The notes beneath the pieces were generated by a model. It saw nothing but the letters and a program-made list of their open reading frames with translations. It was not told the DNA's origin and did not search any database. The position numbers were made by a program, and so were the translations under genes. Positions 34,166-45,292 of a DNA stretch of 64,000 bases are shown piece after piece (positions within the stretch are counted from its first letter, which is position 1; each line of letters starts with the position of its first letter). The stretch lies in NCBI RefSeq assembly GCF_027580225.2, contig NW_027395283.1:7320501-7384500 (forward strand). The letters run 5' to 3'. Origin of the DNA: Misgurnus anguillicaudatus. Lineage: Eukaryota > Chordata > Actinopteri > Cypriniformes > Cobitidae.

Positions 34166-34330
34166 AAAAACGATAGATAGCACAACATAGTACACGATAG
34201 CACAAGCAGCTAAATTTGCTGCGGCTATGAATCAACATTATAAGCGTGCGTATTGCTAATGTAACGTAAAGAGGAAGGTGCTAAGTTAAGCCTAAGAAGG
34301 CTGCCTCCCCGGGTTGAAATTTCCAACCAT
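34166..34330 (-). repeat. L2-type LINE 3' tail, second half
   Basis: Continues the LINE 3' UTR (GATAGCACAAGCAGCTAAAT, then GGCTGCCTCCCCGGGTTGAA) exactly as in 57040-57150. The high-coordinate end is the 5' truncation of this tail. Confidence 0.8.
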
Positions 34331-34558
34331 TTGGAATGAGAATCTACCAAAATCTTTCTCAAGGGTCCTGTATAATCCACATGTGTGACCAGCAGACATC
34401 AGATGATCACAGTCAGAACGCTCGTGTCGATGGTGCCGGCCGGTGATCAGACCCACACTCTGTGTCTGAGCTGTGATACGAGACAGAGCTGTGATCAGAC
34501 CTCATATCTGATCATGTGACAGTCTTTGTGTCTGTAATGTCTCTCCTTACACACTTAC
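34331..34558. other. Unassigned stretch beside the Ig exon
   Basis: Contains repeated TGATCAGAC/GAGCTGTGATA motifs (34440-34520) but no gene or element end that I recognise. On the minus strand it would be intron downstream of the Ig exon. Confidence 0.3.
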
Positions 34559-34715
34559 GTGCTACAACCTGCAGGTTAAGGACACAGGTGCTCTTTCCTA
34601 TGATGTTTGACGCAGTGCACTGATACAGGCCGGATGTGCTGGTGCTGATGTTTCTCAGTGTCTCTGCATCTGATCTGAGAACAGCACCATCAGTTATCTT
34701 ATACATTTCATTCAT
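34559..34715 (-). CDS. Orphan Ig-domain exon (CTX/IGSF11-like)
   Basis: This is a minus-strand 157-bp exon between a TGTGCAG acceptor (34716-34722) and a GTAAGTG donor (34558 downward). It reads [18 protein letters not shown] followed by [12 protein letters not shown]. That is the G-x-Y-x-C core of an Ig domain F strand plus the second G-strand cysteine typical of CTX-family membrane proteins (IGSF11, CLMP, VSIG, CXADR). These are cell-surface adhesion proteins. No neighbouring exons were found within the window, so it is either one exon of a gene with large introns or a stray duplicate. Confidence 0.55.
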
Positions 34716-35483
34716 CTGCACATTCAACACACACTTTAGATTTCAGTGGAGAAAATAAAGAAACTGTGAATAATGTTTCTATTGTCTATGACACACTGCA
34801 GAATAACTGTAATAACACAAATGTCCTGTAGGTGGCAGTGGAGGCGGAGTTTTCTTTACATCTTTTAATGTATAATGTCTGATAATTATCTTGATCTTGA
34901 AATGTTTATGTAAGCACAATTATATTTTATCTACAATTAATCTTTTAAACTAAAAGTGTGTGTTTTTTAAGACCTCGCTGTGCTTATTAAAGCAAACACT
35001 TGATAAAGTTCACACTATGATAAATACATGAATGTAAATGTAGTTCACACAAATAATAAAATATGACTTAGTCTACATTATATTAAACTCATATGACTTT
35101 ATTAGACTTACATTAGTTAAACAAAAGAGGAGCAATTTTGATTTGAGTTGAATTATTGTTAATGCTGATGTGCTCTTTGTTTCATGCAGTGAATGTAAAC
35201 ATATTGATTCACATTAATGATTAAGTCTCGTTTATAAATTAAATCTGTTAAATTATTTGTAATCAGATGTTTAATGTTTGTTTACTGTCAGCAGAGGGAG
35301 AAACACCTCAAACACTTCCTCATACAATAGTGACTAGGGTAACCACCTGCTAATAAGCCCAAGGGGGGACAAGGGGTGTGTTTCTGAGGGACAATGTGGG
35401 ACACTCCCTGGCCCGGCGGTGCACCCGACGCACAGGCCAACTTATTGATAGTGGTTTACCCATTTCTAGCACATACCACCTTA
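34716..35483. other. Non-coding stretch
   Basis: AT-rich. A GGGTAACCACC...GGGGGGACAAGGGG segment at 35337-35400 resembles a degenerate hAT end. Nothing else is supported. Confidence 0.35.
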
Positions 35484-35888
35484 CATTGCAAAAAACTTAT
35501 TTTCTAGAAAAAAATCTTGTATTTTTGTCTTGTTTTCAGTAAAAATATCTAAAAATTCAACACAAATGACCCAAGAAAATAAGTCTAGTTTTTATACCAA
35601 AAATATCAAATTTAAGTGATTTTTTGCACAAAACCAAAAATCTGCCAATGGGGTAAGCAAAAAATTTTTGAACATTTTCCTAAAACACTAAATTCAAGAT
35701 TTTTTCCTTGTTTTATGCACAAAATCACTTAAATTTGATATTTTTGGTCTAAAAACTAGACTTATTTTCTTGGGTCGTTTTGCTCCTTAAGAAAAAGCAT
35801 CTTAATTTAAGAATTTTTAGATATTTTTTACTGAAAACAAGACAAAAATACCAAGACATTTTTTTCTTGAAAATCCTTTTTTGCAGTG
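35484..35888. mobile_element. Foldback MITE, 405 bp, TA-flanked
   Basis: TA then CATTGCAAAAAAC at the left. The right end is GGATCCT-free TTTTTTGCAGTG then TA. Arms of about 190 bp share TATTTTTGTCTTGTTTTCAG and AAATTTAAGTGATTTT-type blocks in inverted orientation. Confidence 0.75.
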
Positions 35889-36213
35889 TACATGGCATAT
35901 TAATAATGCCCTATTCCCCTAAACATGATGTATGCACATGAATAGGCCAACCAATGTGTATTTTTTTTAAATAAAGATTCATAATATTTTGAACATTCAA
36001 TGATTGACAGATGCACATTCACTTACGATTTACTTTAGCTATTTAATTTATTTTTCATTATAATTTATTCACTTTAAATACATTATAATATAAAATTATA
36101 GAATTAACAGGAATTGAAGTTGCTCAACAACACAGAAACAGTTAAAAAAAGTCTTAACTCACAACTCCAGGGGTTCACGGAACGAGAAGAGGGAGGAAGG
36201 ATGGTGAACTTAC

Positions 36214-36376
36214 ATGTTAGTAAAGGCAGGCGCAGGAAAAAAACTGTTAAGTGTTCTGGGGACATCTTTAAGACTTTCAGCCACAAATATGTATTTTCCC
36301 AGTCTTTCTTATACCCACACCTTCTCTTTTTAATTGATGATGGCGGTGCAGAGTCAGACTCAGTCTCTTTCTCCAT
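36214..36376 (-). CDS. Possible first exon with BED-like start
   Basis: A minus-strand ATG at 36376 begins MEKETESDSAPPSSIKKRRC, then GYKKDWENTYLWLK, then a consensus donor GTAAGT (36208-36213). The basic KKRRCGYKKDW...YLWLK segment resembles the start of BED-like zinc-finger domains in hAT-derived and KIAA1586-like proteins, in which cysteines would follow. They do not, so the exon is truncated, frameshifted or coincidental. GC-rich DNA lies just upstream (36390-36470). Confidence 0.3.
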
Positions 36377-36606
36377 TTTTCAAATTCGGAAAGCGCGCAT
36401 CTAAAAGGGATGCACGTGCGTGGCTGCGTGCGGACTGCGCTGTCATGACAACAACGAAAAGTTGACAACAACGTAGTCAGCAGTTCAGCTGAGGGGCAAC
36501 AGTAGCGTGTGAGTAGCGAGTGGCGAGCGAGCCTGAACTGTCTAGTAATGTTCGTCTGGCTGCCTGGGGCTCAAGGATATAGAGCGACCAACTTTTTTTA
36601 AGCAAG

Positions 36607-37389
36607 TGTAACCGGTGACTCGCGACGCCAAACTTTATATGCATCCGGCGACACCGGTGAATTAACTGGACTCTGCGTTGTGACCTCACTGAATCAGATA
36701 CAGGACAGCAGGCTTTGGTTCTTCTCCAAGAACATTTTATTTCCTGACACATGAAACAAATAAGCAGCCTCTTTTAGATGGTAATGCCCTTTTGATTCTC
36801 TTCCACAAGATAACAGTACAAAAGGGAAAAAAATACAACAAACATACCTGACACATGAAACAAATAAGCAGCCTCTTTTAGATGGTAATGCCCTTTTGAT
36901 TCTCTTCCACAAGATAACAGTACAAAAGGGAAAAAATACAACAAACATACCTGACACATGAAACAAATAAGCAGCCTCTTTTAGAGGGTAATGCCATTTT
37001 GATTCTAAAATACAGATGTTGTACATTTATCACCATGTGCTCTTACTTCCACACACTTAAAGATAAGATTATTATTCAAAAGTATAAAATGACACAATTA
37101 ACCACACAGATAAGTAAAATAACATTATACAAAATGAATTTAAGTGAAAATATAAGTTCAGAAGATTAAAAATAAATAAAATATCAGGAGACTAAAGAAA
37201 ACCTACCTCTTCCACAAGATAACAGTACAAAAGGGAAGAGGAGGTAGCAGCACAGGAAGTTAAGTCACATGTGACATCACAACTCTTAAAGGGGAAGCGC
37301 TCATTTTTACATCAGGTAACCATATGAGATATAAATACAATTTTGTGTGAATTCTTATATTTAACAGTGTATTTTCTATACCTGTTACA
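36607..37389 (-). repeat. 3' LTR of the gypsy element
   Basis: Starts TGTAACAGG at 37389 (minus strand), directly after the polypurine tract, and ends CCGGTTACA at 36607, giving TGTAAC/GTTACA termini. It contains a tandem repeat of about 103 bp. Confidence 0.75.
36743..37015. repeat. 103-bp tandem repeat inside the gypsy LTR
   Basis: CCTGACACATGAAACAAATA starts at 36743, 36847 and 36950, giving two full units and a partial third. Units 1 and 2 differ by about one base in an A run. The internal CTTCCACAAGATAACAGTAC segment also recurs alone at about 37207-37226. Confidence 0.9.
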
Positions 37390-37676
37390 CTCACCCCCCA
37401 GAATTTACACAAAATATGAACGTAAACACAAAGCACTGGTCATAAGAATCAATTGGTCTACATCATACGAGAAAAAAAAATGCAGACATCAACATAGAAA
37501 GTTACCCAACCATAGGATACAAACGTGAAAGAGATTGGCCAAACCTCCACACATGTTGTAGGCATAGACAAAGTGCCCATTACACTTTGAAACACTCAGA
37601 CCATTTGCTTAAATAGAACAATTATACATAACATACAGTAAACATCATCAAAGACAACGCAATGAAAAATACAGAC

Positions 37677-40120
37677 CTAAACATGAATAACAGGAGATCC
37701 AGGCTCCATACCAAGTATGGTTTCCAATTGAACCATGGACTCAATTAATCTGCGAACAGGTCTAATTACCCTACCAAACCTGGTAGAATAATGATTGGCA
37801 GTATCAGAGTGAACCACTGGGTCATGTAAATCATTGGAAACAGGAACATTAGAGAAAGAGGCATTAGTTACAGTGTCAAAGTTACCAACTGATACACCAT
37901 CACATGCTTCAGAAACAGGTTGAGAGGAATGAGATGAGACCCATGTAGCAACAGGATCATCATCACAAACAGCCATGTGAGAGATGACAGAGAAAGACTC
38001 CACATGTGACAAATCATTAGTTAATGGTAGGGTTGCCGCGGTGACAGAATTTTCCCACCGGTTAATCTGCGCGTCACAAACCCGGTGATCCCGGTATCAC
38101 CGTGTGGGAGGGGCTTATAAATGCGCATGCAGACGTGCACATTTTACTTTCACTTTCGAATTACGCAACTGTTTAAATGCAGTTCTTGCGTACGCTGCGT
38201 TAAATCACGTATGCATTGGCGTGCAATGCGAGGGCAACTGGTTTAATTAAGTGCTTGAGTCAATGTGTGCAGGGAATTCTGACAGAACCCGACAGTCCCA
38301 AGCAGAGCAACCGGCTACTTCTCCATAAAGCGCTGCTTGAATGATGGGTTTATTTTTCTTGATGAAAAACACAACAACAAAACGATCTCCCTTATATTAA
38401 ACATCATATATGTATATTATAACAAAAACGAGTAAGCACGCGGCTTCTGCTATCATCCGTTCAGTCAGCTTGCCTCACACACTCTGATAGAAATAAATGA
38501 AATCTGACACCTGCTGCTCTGTGACGGGACGCGCGTTCAGCTCCGCTCAGCAGACACATTCAGTTCTTAGTGTGTTTGCTCTCTCTAACGAAACGAAATG
38601 ATTTAATTACACGAAAATATCAAAACGACGGTGAAGACGGTGTCGCGGTGGGCAAGTGTTCTAACCGGTGAGAGGCTGAAGCACCGGTTATCACCGTTTC
38701 ACCGAATATCGCGGCAAGCCTAGTTAATGGTATTGTAGACTCAACCAGACCACATACAGATTGAGAAGGCGTGGAACAATGATCAACACAAACACTTCCA
38801 CAAACAGAAGATTCAAGATCAGCAGTCGGCAGAGGGAGAAAGTTAACTGGCAACAACAGATTTCGATGCACCACTCTCTCACGACCAGATCTGTCACGGA
38901 TTTTATAGATGTGCAGGGTCGGGTTGGAGGAGACAACAGAATACATGGTGGGCTCCCACTTGTCAGCAAGCTTTCTTTTCCCTCTGCAGCCTTTGTTAGC
39001 AAGGAGAACCTGATCACCAACTGACAAGGCCAGACCTTTAACTCTCTTATTGTACTGATCAGATTGATGTTTTTGTTCTGCAGTACAGTTCTTTTGAGCC
39101 AGCACCAAAACAGACTGCAGATCTTCGACAAGAGATTGGACATAATCATGGTAATCACAGGTAGACTCATCACGAAGGACGCTTTGAAACATCAGGTCAA
39201 CAGGTAATCTCGGCACCCTCCCGAACATCAAATAAGATGGAGCAAACCCAGTTGTCTCGTGGGTAGTACAGTTATATAAAAATGTCATCGTTTGAACTAA
39301 CTGTGGCCACTTTTGTTTTGATTCAGGAGGAAGGGATCTCAGCATGCTACCCAATGTTCTGTTAAATCTCTCAGTGCCACCATTCCCCATTGGATGGTAC
39401 GGGGAAGTTCGTGACTTGTCCACGCCGGCAAGATGAAGGAGCTCCGCTATCAGCTCACTCTCAAAATTGGCTCCCTGGTCGGAATGAATACGCTGGGGAA
39501 AGCCATAAATACAAAAGAAGCCATCCCAGAGTTTCTTGGCAACGCTCTTTGCAGATTGGTTCCGACAAGGAAAAGCGTGAGCTAGCTTCGTGAAATGATC
39601 TGTGATTACCAAGACATCCACCGATTTATTGTGCCTGTCTTCAGCGGCCCAGAAATCAATACAAACAAGCTCCAATGGGGCGAAGGTTTTTATACTCTCC
39701 AATGGTGCTCTGGCTGCCGGCTCTGGGGTCTTACTTAGGACACAACGGGTACAAGTCTTAACATAATCACGTACATCTCGTTCCATGCCAGGCCAATAGA
39801 ACCTCTGACTGACTAAAGACAGGGTACGTGGTTGACCTTGGTGACCGGCCAGGTCTTGAACACCAGCAAGAGCTTGTTTCAATGAATCAGGCATGGCAAA
39901 CTGAAACTTCTTTCTCTTAGTACAGGGATCTTTGACGGCTCTGTACAGGATGTCATTAAGCAGAAAGAGTTTGTCCCACTGTCTCAAGTATCTCAGAACG
40001 CGCAAATCTTCACTCATACGCTCACGCCTGGAAGGTCTGCGTTTCCTACTAACATAGAAGGCTACCCTTGAAATGACCTTGTCTTCATGCTGCTGACTCT
40101 GCAGTTCAGGCAACGAGAAG
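37677..40120 (-). pseudogene. Gypsy pol: integrase and C-terminal tail
   Basis: The integrase has an HHCC finger (GHQGQPRTLSLVSQ...CTRCVLSK) and the DDE core: LVCIDFWAAED, HSDQGANFES and NGGTERFNRTLG. A GPY/chromatin-like C-terminal segment follows (LADKWEPTMYSVVSS, VHRNLLLPVNF). A hAT insertion at 38028-38722 interrupts the tail, which resumes as the last 111 residues containing RFGRVIRPVRRLIESM and stops at 37677. The integrase segment itself is open over more than 400 residues, so decay is recent. Confidence 0.9.
38028..38722. mobile_element. hAT-type MITE in gypsy pol, 8-bp duplication
   Basis: TAGGGTTGCCGCGG and its counterpart CGCGGCAAGCCTA bound 695 bp. GTTAATGG is duplicated at 38020-38027 and 38723-38730. 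The subterminal regions share ACCGGTTATCACCG-type motifs. No coding capacity. Confidence 0.85.
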
Positions 40121-41608
40121 CAGTGTTGGGAGTAACGCATTACAAAATATAATATATTACAGTAATATATTAGTTTTTGCTGTAACGCAGTAATATAACG
40201 CATTACTCGTAAAATTTTGGTAATATTTTACTCGTTACAGTCTTAGTAACGAGCGCGTTACAACAATGCATTTCAAAATTAGGCCGTGTTATTTTAAATT
40301 TTTATTTTTGACCAATGCGCGCGACCAGCATCCACACATGAAAAAGCTGTGTAAATGGCTGCGTCCCAAACAGCATACTTCCATACTATATAGTGGGCGA
40401 AAAGCACTGCTTCTCGTACTCTTTGCCTACTATATAGTATGGAAGTAGGCGGTTTGAGACGCAGCGTATGTCTATTTCCACGTGCTGTATGCAACAAGTT
40501 CTTTAACTTTGTATTTGAAATGCGATTTGGACGCGGTGCGCGTCAAATATAGAGATGTTTCTTAAAGAGCCGAATCTGGGAAGTCCGCGGCTTTATTATA
40601 AGCATTGACTAAAGTGGTCGCAATCAGGTCCGGTAGCGCCGCACACGCATAATTTTGCGAATAAGAGCACTAAGTAAGAGCAACAGAAAGTTTCTATCGG
40701 TCTCCTGTGCTGCTTGAACCTCAGAAGTAAAGAGACTTTTACAAATGTTGCCAGTAAAATCCATATCACACCAGCAATGACAAGGTAAGCTTTGCTATGA
40801 TTACAGTCCATATACATAATAGATTGCTAGGCTATTCCTATGCTATCTACAGTTTTATTACAAACAGCAACCTAAACTACAACATAACATTAGTGAAGAC
40901 TTAAACATGGTTATCTAAATAGTACATTTAAACATCACTGTTTAAAGTTTTTACCAGCCTTTGTATGGGAACCTATATTCATTGTTTGGCAAAAAGCAGT
41001 GCTCCTCTGTTTGTCTGTTTTATTAAGCAATGATATGTTAGCCTACATGTAATCCTATTGGACTGAAATGAGCTGTATTCCTTGAGGCCTAATCCTCCAA
41101 TAGCACTTTTTGATAAGTTGTGTCAACCCAGTGCATGCCAGGTTTGTGCTGTGAATCTGAATTAAAAGTGATCAAAAGAATAGAAATGAAAAGAGGTTGC
41201 GTGTCTTACCATGTTATTAGGCTATAGGTTGCATTATAGTGGGCTCTATTGTGTTTGGTATGTGTACCATAATTTACCAGACTTTTACCAGATCATTTGT
41301 CTATGTTTATGATTCTGACAGTGACTGTTATTGTATTTTGCCATAAGTCTCCACTGTGCCTATTCAATGCTCGAGGGCCAACACATAACTTCTAGATTTA
41401 TAAGCAGCAACAAACTACATTTTAACATTTTATAATGCCTAGTCATACTTCTGTTCTTTTGATGAAAGTAACTCAAAAGTAACGCAAAAGTAGTGTAACT
41501 CATTACAGTTCAGAGACAGTAATATTGTAATGTAACTAATTACTTTCAAATGACAGTAATTTGTAATATATAATGTATTACACTTTGGAAGTAACTTGCC
41601 CAACACTG
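40121..41608. mobile_element. hAT-type element in gypsy pol, 8-bp duplication
   Basis: CAGTGTTGGGAGTAACG and TAACTTGCCCAACACTG are inverted ends. ACGAGAAG is duplicated exactly (40113-40120 and 41609-41616). The ends are rich in TAACGCATTAC/GTAATG motifs. The 1488-bp interior lacks transposase. The gypsy pol frame reads through cleanly once this insert is removed. Confidence 0.9.
40358..40465. mobile_element. 108-bp foldback MITE nested in the hAT element
   Basis: GCTGCGTCCCAAAC and GTTTGAGACGCAGC are the inverted ends. ATACTTCCATACTATATAGT pairs with its complement around a 32-bp loop. Confidence 0.75.
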
Positions 41609-41616
41609 ACGAGAAG

Positions 41617-42955
41617 GCATGAATGTTGTCATGGCAGTCAGGAACCAATGAACTCAAGTGATCGGCCAAGGACGTTGCTCTGGATACAGCCCCTAAATCC
41701 CAATCATCACAAGACGACAAGATAGAAGACACATCCTCAGCAGCCATGGAGATGTCCTTTTCAGAGCTCTGATTGAACCCGGGGCCAAGGGTCTGTGGCT
41801 GGCATGTAAGATGAAATGCGTTCTGCACAGAATCATCCAGCACATTGTGCACATGTTTCAGCAATTCAGAGTACGGCTCGGACAAGAGTCGTTGGCTCAC
41901 TGGCTTTACGAACGGGTCACGACTGAGCGCATCCGCCACTACATTTAACCTTCCCGGGACGTACTTGATCTGGAAGTTGTAAGGGGCCAGTTTCGAAACC
42001 CAGCGCTGCTCACATGCATCCAGTTTAGGTTTTGTCATGATGTATGTGAGCGGGTTGTCCAGACAGTGAACTCGTGACCTTTAAGCCAGTGGCTGAACTT
42101 ATCACATATGGACCATTTGAGCGCCAAGAATTCTAGCCTATGCGCAGGGTAATTGGCTTGGCTGCGGGTCAAAGACTTGCTGGCAAAGGCTATTGGACGC
42201 GCTTTATCCTCACCAGTGGGAACTTGAGAAAGTACTGCGCCCAAGCCGTCTAGAGACGCATCAGTGCAAAGAATGAATGGGCACTCAAAGTAAGGGTGAG
42301 CGAGAACCACACTCTCAACAAGAGATCTTTTTAACTCCGCGAAGGCGGCATCACAGGCAGGAGTCCAATCTTGGGGAGACAGCACCCGGTAAGTGCCAGA
42401 TCTTTTTGGACCACTCACACCTTTCACAGTTCGTTTTTGACCAGCAGTCAGATTGAACAATGGCTTTGCGATCTTTGAACACCCAGGGATGAAGCTTTGG
42501 TAATAGAGGACCATGCCCAAAAATGATCTCACTTTCTTCTCCGAAGGTGTTAAGCCATCATCTTTCATCAGATCCTTTTTTTGAAAGGCAGAAATTATTG
42601 CCACCTTGTCTTGATCGACGGAAATTCCAGAACCACTGATTACATGGCCCAAAAACTTGATTGAGCGTCTGAGAAAGTGACACTTTTTCTGGGACAGCTT
42701 CAAATTACTAGCCCTCAACCGCGAAAATACCACTTCCAAGCGCTGCAAGGCCTCCAGCTCAGAACGGGCAAAAATCAGTAAATCGTCAAGATAGCAAAGC
42801 AAACTTGAAAAGTTAAGATCTCCAAAAATGCTAAGCATCATCAGCATAAAGGATGCCGGACTGTTACACAGGCCCTGAGGGAGACGGTTATATTCATATA
42901 ACCCCATGGGCGTTGTGAGTGATTCATGAGTGACGTAGGTTTTTGCGTAACACAC
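41617..42955 (-). pseudogene. Gypsy pol: reverse transcriptase and RNase H
   Basis: From the high-coordinate end the order is TTPMGLYEYNRLPQGLCNSP, the catalytic LLCYLDDLLIFA (YLDD), LKLSQKKCHF, IKFLGHVISGSGI and VRSFLGMVLYYQSFIPG. RNase H follows with ILCTDASLDGLGAVLSQ, RLEFLALKWSI and, after a frameshift near 42035, QIKYVPGRLNVVADALSRD. All catalytic residues seen are standard. The frameshift inactivates the protein. At 41616 the frame is cut by a hAT insertion and resumes at 40120. Confidence 0.9.
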
Positions 42956-43197
42956 ACACCTTGAGCATCGTGCATCAGAGCTCCGTCGAGTTTATCATCC
43001 AAATCCTATTTTCTGACTACCTTGTTCCTATTTATATAATATAACATATTTGTTTATCTCAAGAATACTTTACCGTGACGACTATTGAGCAGTACTACCA
43101 CGTGAAACGATTTATCACTACTTAACACCCAGTGTTAGCATATAGCCCGCTAGCATCAACAAACAGGTGCCGGCTTTAGTTACCATTTGCCAATCTA

Positions 43198-43737
43198 ATG
43201 GCGGACTCATCCAATGTATGCTATTCAGACCTTTCCTCACCTGAGCGGGAAGCTGTGGAGCAGTTGATACCCGGTTATCGCAGATCCTACGCGACGTACA
43301 GCGCCCAGTTCCACAAGCGACCGAGAAGTGCAAAAAGCGAATACCCTACGCGGTGCAGCTTCACGGACCGCGCTCGAGGGAACGGAGACGCCATCGCCCA
43401 GAATGAAAGCGATCGGGAAGCCGTGGAGGAGCTGCTGCCCGGCCTTCGCAGATTCAGCGTGCCTCACATCACCCTGGCTACAGACGTCCGCAGGCGATCG
43501 GGGCGTGCTGCGAGCGAGCTTCCCTCGTGATGTAGCTTCACGGACCACGTCCAGGTGACCGAAGACGCCATCACCCAACATGAAAGCGGTAAGACTCCGC
43601 TTGTTATTGTAACCTGCATTACTTGCCACATGTACAGTTTAGCTACTTCCATCAGCACAGAGGGGTTTACTTGTGCTAAGTGTATTGAAGTAGTAAGGCT
43701 GACGGAGAAGAGAAGCGCGCATCCAAACGCTAGTTGA
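43198..43737 (+). pseudogene. LINE ORF1 N-terminal part with zinc-binding CxxC pairs
   Basis: ATG 43198 begins a frame (MADSSNVCYSDLSSPEREAV) that stops at 43530. Another frame (43555-43737) carries CITCHMYSLATS...FTCAKCIEVV, a CxxC...CxxC finger of the PHD-like kind found in CR1/L2 ORF1 proteins. Two repeated REAVE(Q/E)L(I/L)PG segments are visible. Frameshifts near 43530 and 43735 break the protein. Confidence 0.6.
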
Positions 43738-43744
43738 TGACAGC

Positions 43745-43864
43745 AATACCGCTAATGCTACAAACGTTAATACCGCTAATGCTACAAACGCTAATACCGC
43801 TAATGTTACAAACGCTAATATCGCTAATGCTACAAACGCTTATACCGCTAATGCTACAAACACT
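43745..43864 (+). repeat. 24-bp minisatellite inside LINE ORF1 (five units)
   Basis: The unit AATACCGCTAATGCTACAAA + CGCT repeats five times with few changes. In the frame of the downstream esterase it encodes NTANATNA repeats, so it extends an ORF1 linker. Confidence 0.85.
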
Positions 43865-44542
43865 GTTTCGGGTGCGCCTAGTGTTAAACGTAATACACAA
43901 AGCTCGGTTCCGTCATCTGAGTCAAGGCGGCCGACTAACTGGGTGACTGTCAGGCGGCACAGTCGTTTCCGGTGCCCACCCAAGACCCCCCTGGTAATTT
44001 CAAACAGGTTCAATATTCTAAGCAATACGCCGACTGAGACGTCTGTTAATAGTGCCCTGGTTATTGGAGATTCGATACTTAGGAACGCGAACATTGAGGC
44101 ACCAGCCACCATAGTCGATTGTATACCGGGAGCCAGGTCTTCAGACATTAGATCAAAACTTAAAGTGCTGGCTAATGCTAAGCGTAAGTTTTCTAAAATT
44201 GTTATTCACGCCGGCACGAATGACACCAGACTCCGCCAGTCGGAGATCACCAAAGATAATATTAAAGAGATATGTGAAATTGCTAAAACAATGTCAGACA
44301 ATGTAATATGCTCTGGTCCCCTCCCCGCCTACCGGGGGGATGAAACTTACAGTAGATTATTGTCTCTTCACGACTGGATGTCAAAATGGTGCCCTCAGCA
44401 TAACGTAGGGTTTATAGACAATTGGAAGCATTTCCGGGGGAGACCAGACCTGCTAAAGAGAGATGGCCTCCATCCGTCTCAGGAAGGAAGGGCGATTCTC
44501 TCTATAAATCTGACCAATAGTCTTACTTCTAATACAGTCTGA
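43745..44542 (+). CDS. LINE ORF1 esterase (SGNH/GDSL) domain
   Basis: The open frame runs from the Asn/Ala/Thr linker (43745) to a TGA at 44540, with an ATG at 43943. SGNH blocks are visible: ALVIGDSILRNANI (GDS serine), IVIHAGTNDTRLRQ (GTND), and the terminal LLKRDGLHPSQEG (D-x-x-H). This ORF1 esterase class is known for CR1/L2 LINEs and may act in lipid or membrane association or nucleoprotein formation. The catalytic triad is preserved, although the N-terminal half of ORF1 is frameshifted. Confidence 0.8.
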   Translation, partial: NTANATNVNTANATNANTANVTNANIANATNAYTANATNTVSGAPSVKRNTQSSVPSSESRRPTNWVTVRRHSRFRCPPKTPLVISNRFNILSNTPTETSVNSALVIGDSILRNANIEAPATIVDCIPGARSSDIRSKLKVLANAKRKFSKIVIHAGTNDTRLRQSEITKDNIKEICEIAKTMSDNVICSGPLPAYRGDETYSRLLSLHDWMSKWCPQHNVGFIDNWKHFRGRPDLLKRDGLHPSQEGRAILSINLTNSLTSNTV

Positions 44543-44608
44543 CTATCCAGGGCCCAGGTCAGGAAACAGATAGATCGGCTTAACCGTCCATCTGTTAGCT
44601 GCCGTGAT

Positions 44609-44776
44609 ATGTCAAGATCACTTATATCCCAGCACTTCGAGTCAATCTTACCAGAATATCAACACATTTCAACTGTATCTGTTCCCCGAACAAATAAATA
44701 CAGAGCACCGCTTGCCACATCTGGTACAAACCTGATTAATATAAAATTAGAAAACAATACATTAACAGATGAACCT
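44609..44776 (+). pseudogene. Start of LINE ORF2, cut by the LTR element
   Basis: ATG 44609 begins [20 protein letters not shown], matching the N-terminus of the 1008-codon ORF2 at 57897-60923. It is interrupted after ...TDEP by the LTR insertion at 44777. Confidence 0.8.
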
Positions 44777-45263
44777 TGTAGGACAGGTGGACAAGTTTTG
44801 GTTTTGGAGCTGGACCATAAAACAATAAAAAACACATTCTGTGTCTATTTTTGAGAGACGTGTTGTCTCTCTCCACAGGGGTCACGGATACACAGGAACT
44901 GATCTGTATTTCACCCCCTCTCTCTTCTCCTTTAAGGTTTTGGTTACTGGAAATATACTAAACACATGTAACATTGGATATATCATATGTTGTGATGCTA
45001 CAAAGGTTTCATCTTCATGTTTGGTGTTGTTTTAAAGGTCATGGTGCGATGGTTAAAAAGGTCTAATTTCTATAATGTTAAGAGAAAGTATATCAAAGTT
45101 TAAAACTTAAGACATAATCTGTACTCCTGTGATGGGTGTCAACTCATGAGGAGATCTAGATTACAGATGGTTAACAGTCCCATTTGGTGCTCCTCTTCAG
45201 GTCACGAGAACCGACCAACCAAATCCTGATTTGAGATGTTACTATTCTTTGTCTCGTTCTGTG

Positions 45264-45270
45264 TATATAA
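45264..45270 (+). promoter_or_regulatory. TATA box of the LTR promoter
   Basis: TATATAA within GTGTATATAAGGTGGC in the 5' LTR. Transcription would start about 30 bp downstream, at the head of the 59-bp tandem repeats. The same site is at 51680-51686 in the 3' LTR. Confidence 0.65.
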
Positions 45271-45292
45271 GGTGGCTTGGCAAGAGACTCTG

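Larger units (their letters stand above)
36607..42960 (-). mobile_element. Ty3/gypsy LTR retrotransposon, 5'-truncated
   Basis: This is a minus-strand element. Pol reads from about 42955 (RT) through RNase H and integrase to a stop at 37677. A polypurine tract (AATTCTGGGGGGTGAG read on the minus strand, 37390-37405) and a 783-bp 3' LTR follow. Gag, protease, the start of RT and the 5' LTR are missing where an L2 LINE begins. Two hAT-type insertions and a frameshift break pol. Confidence 0.9.
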
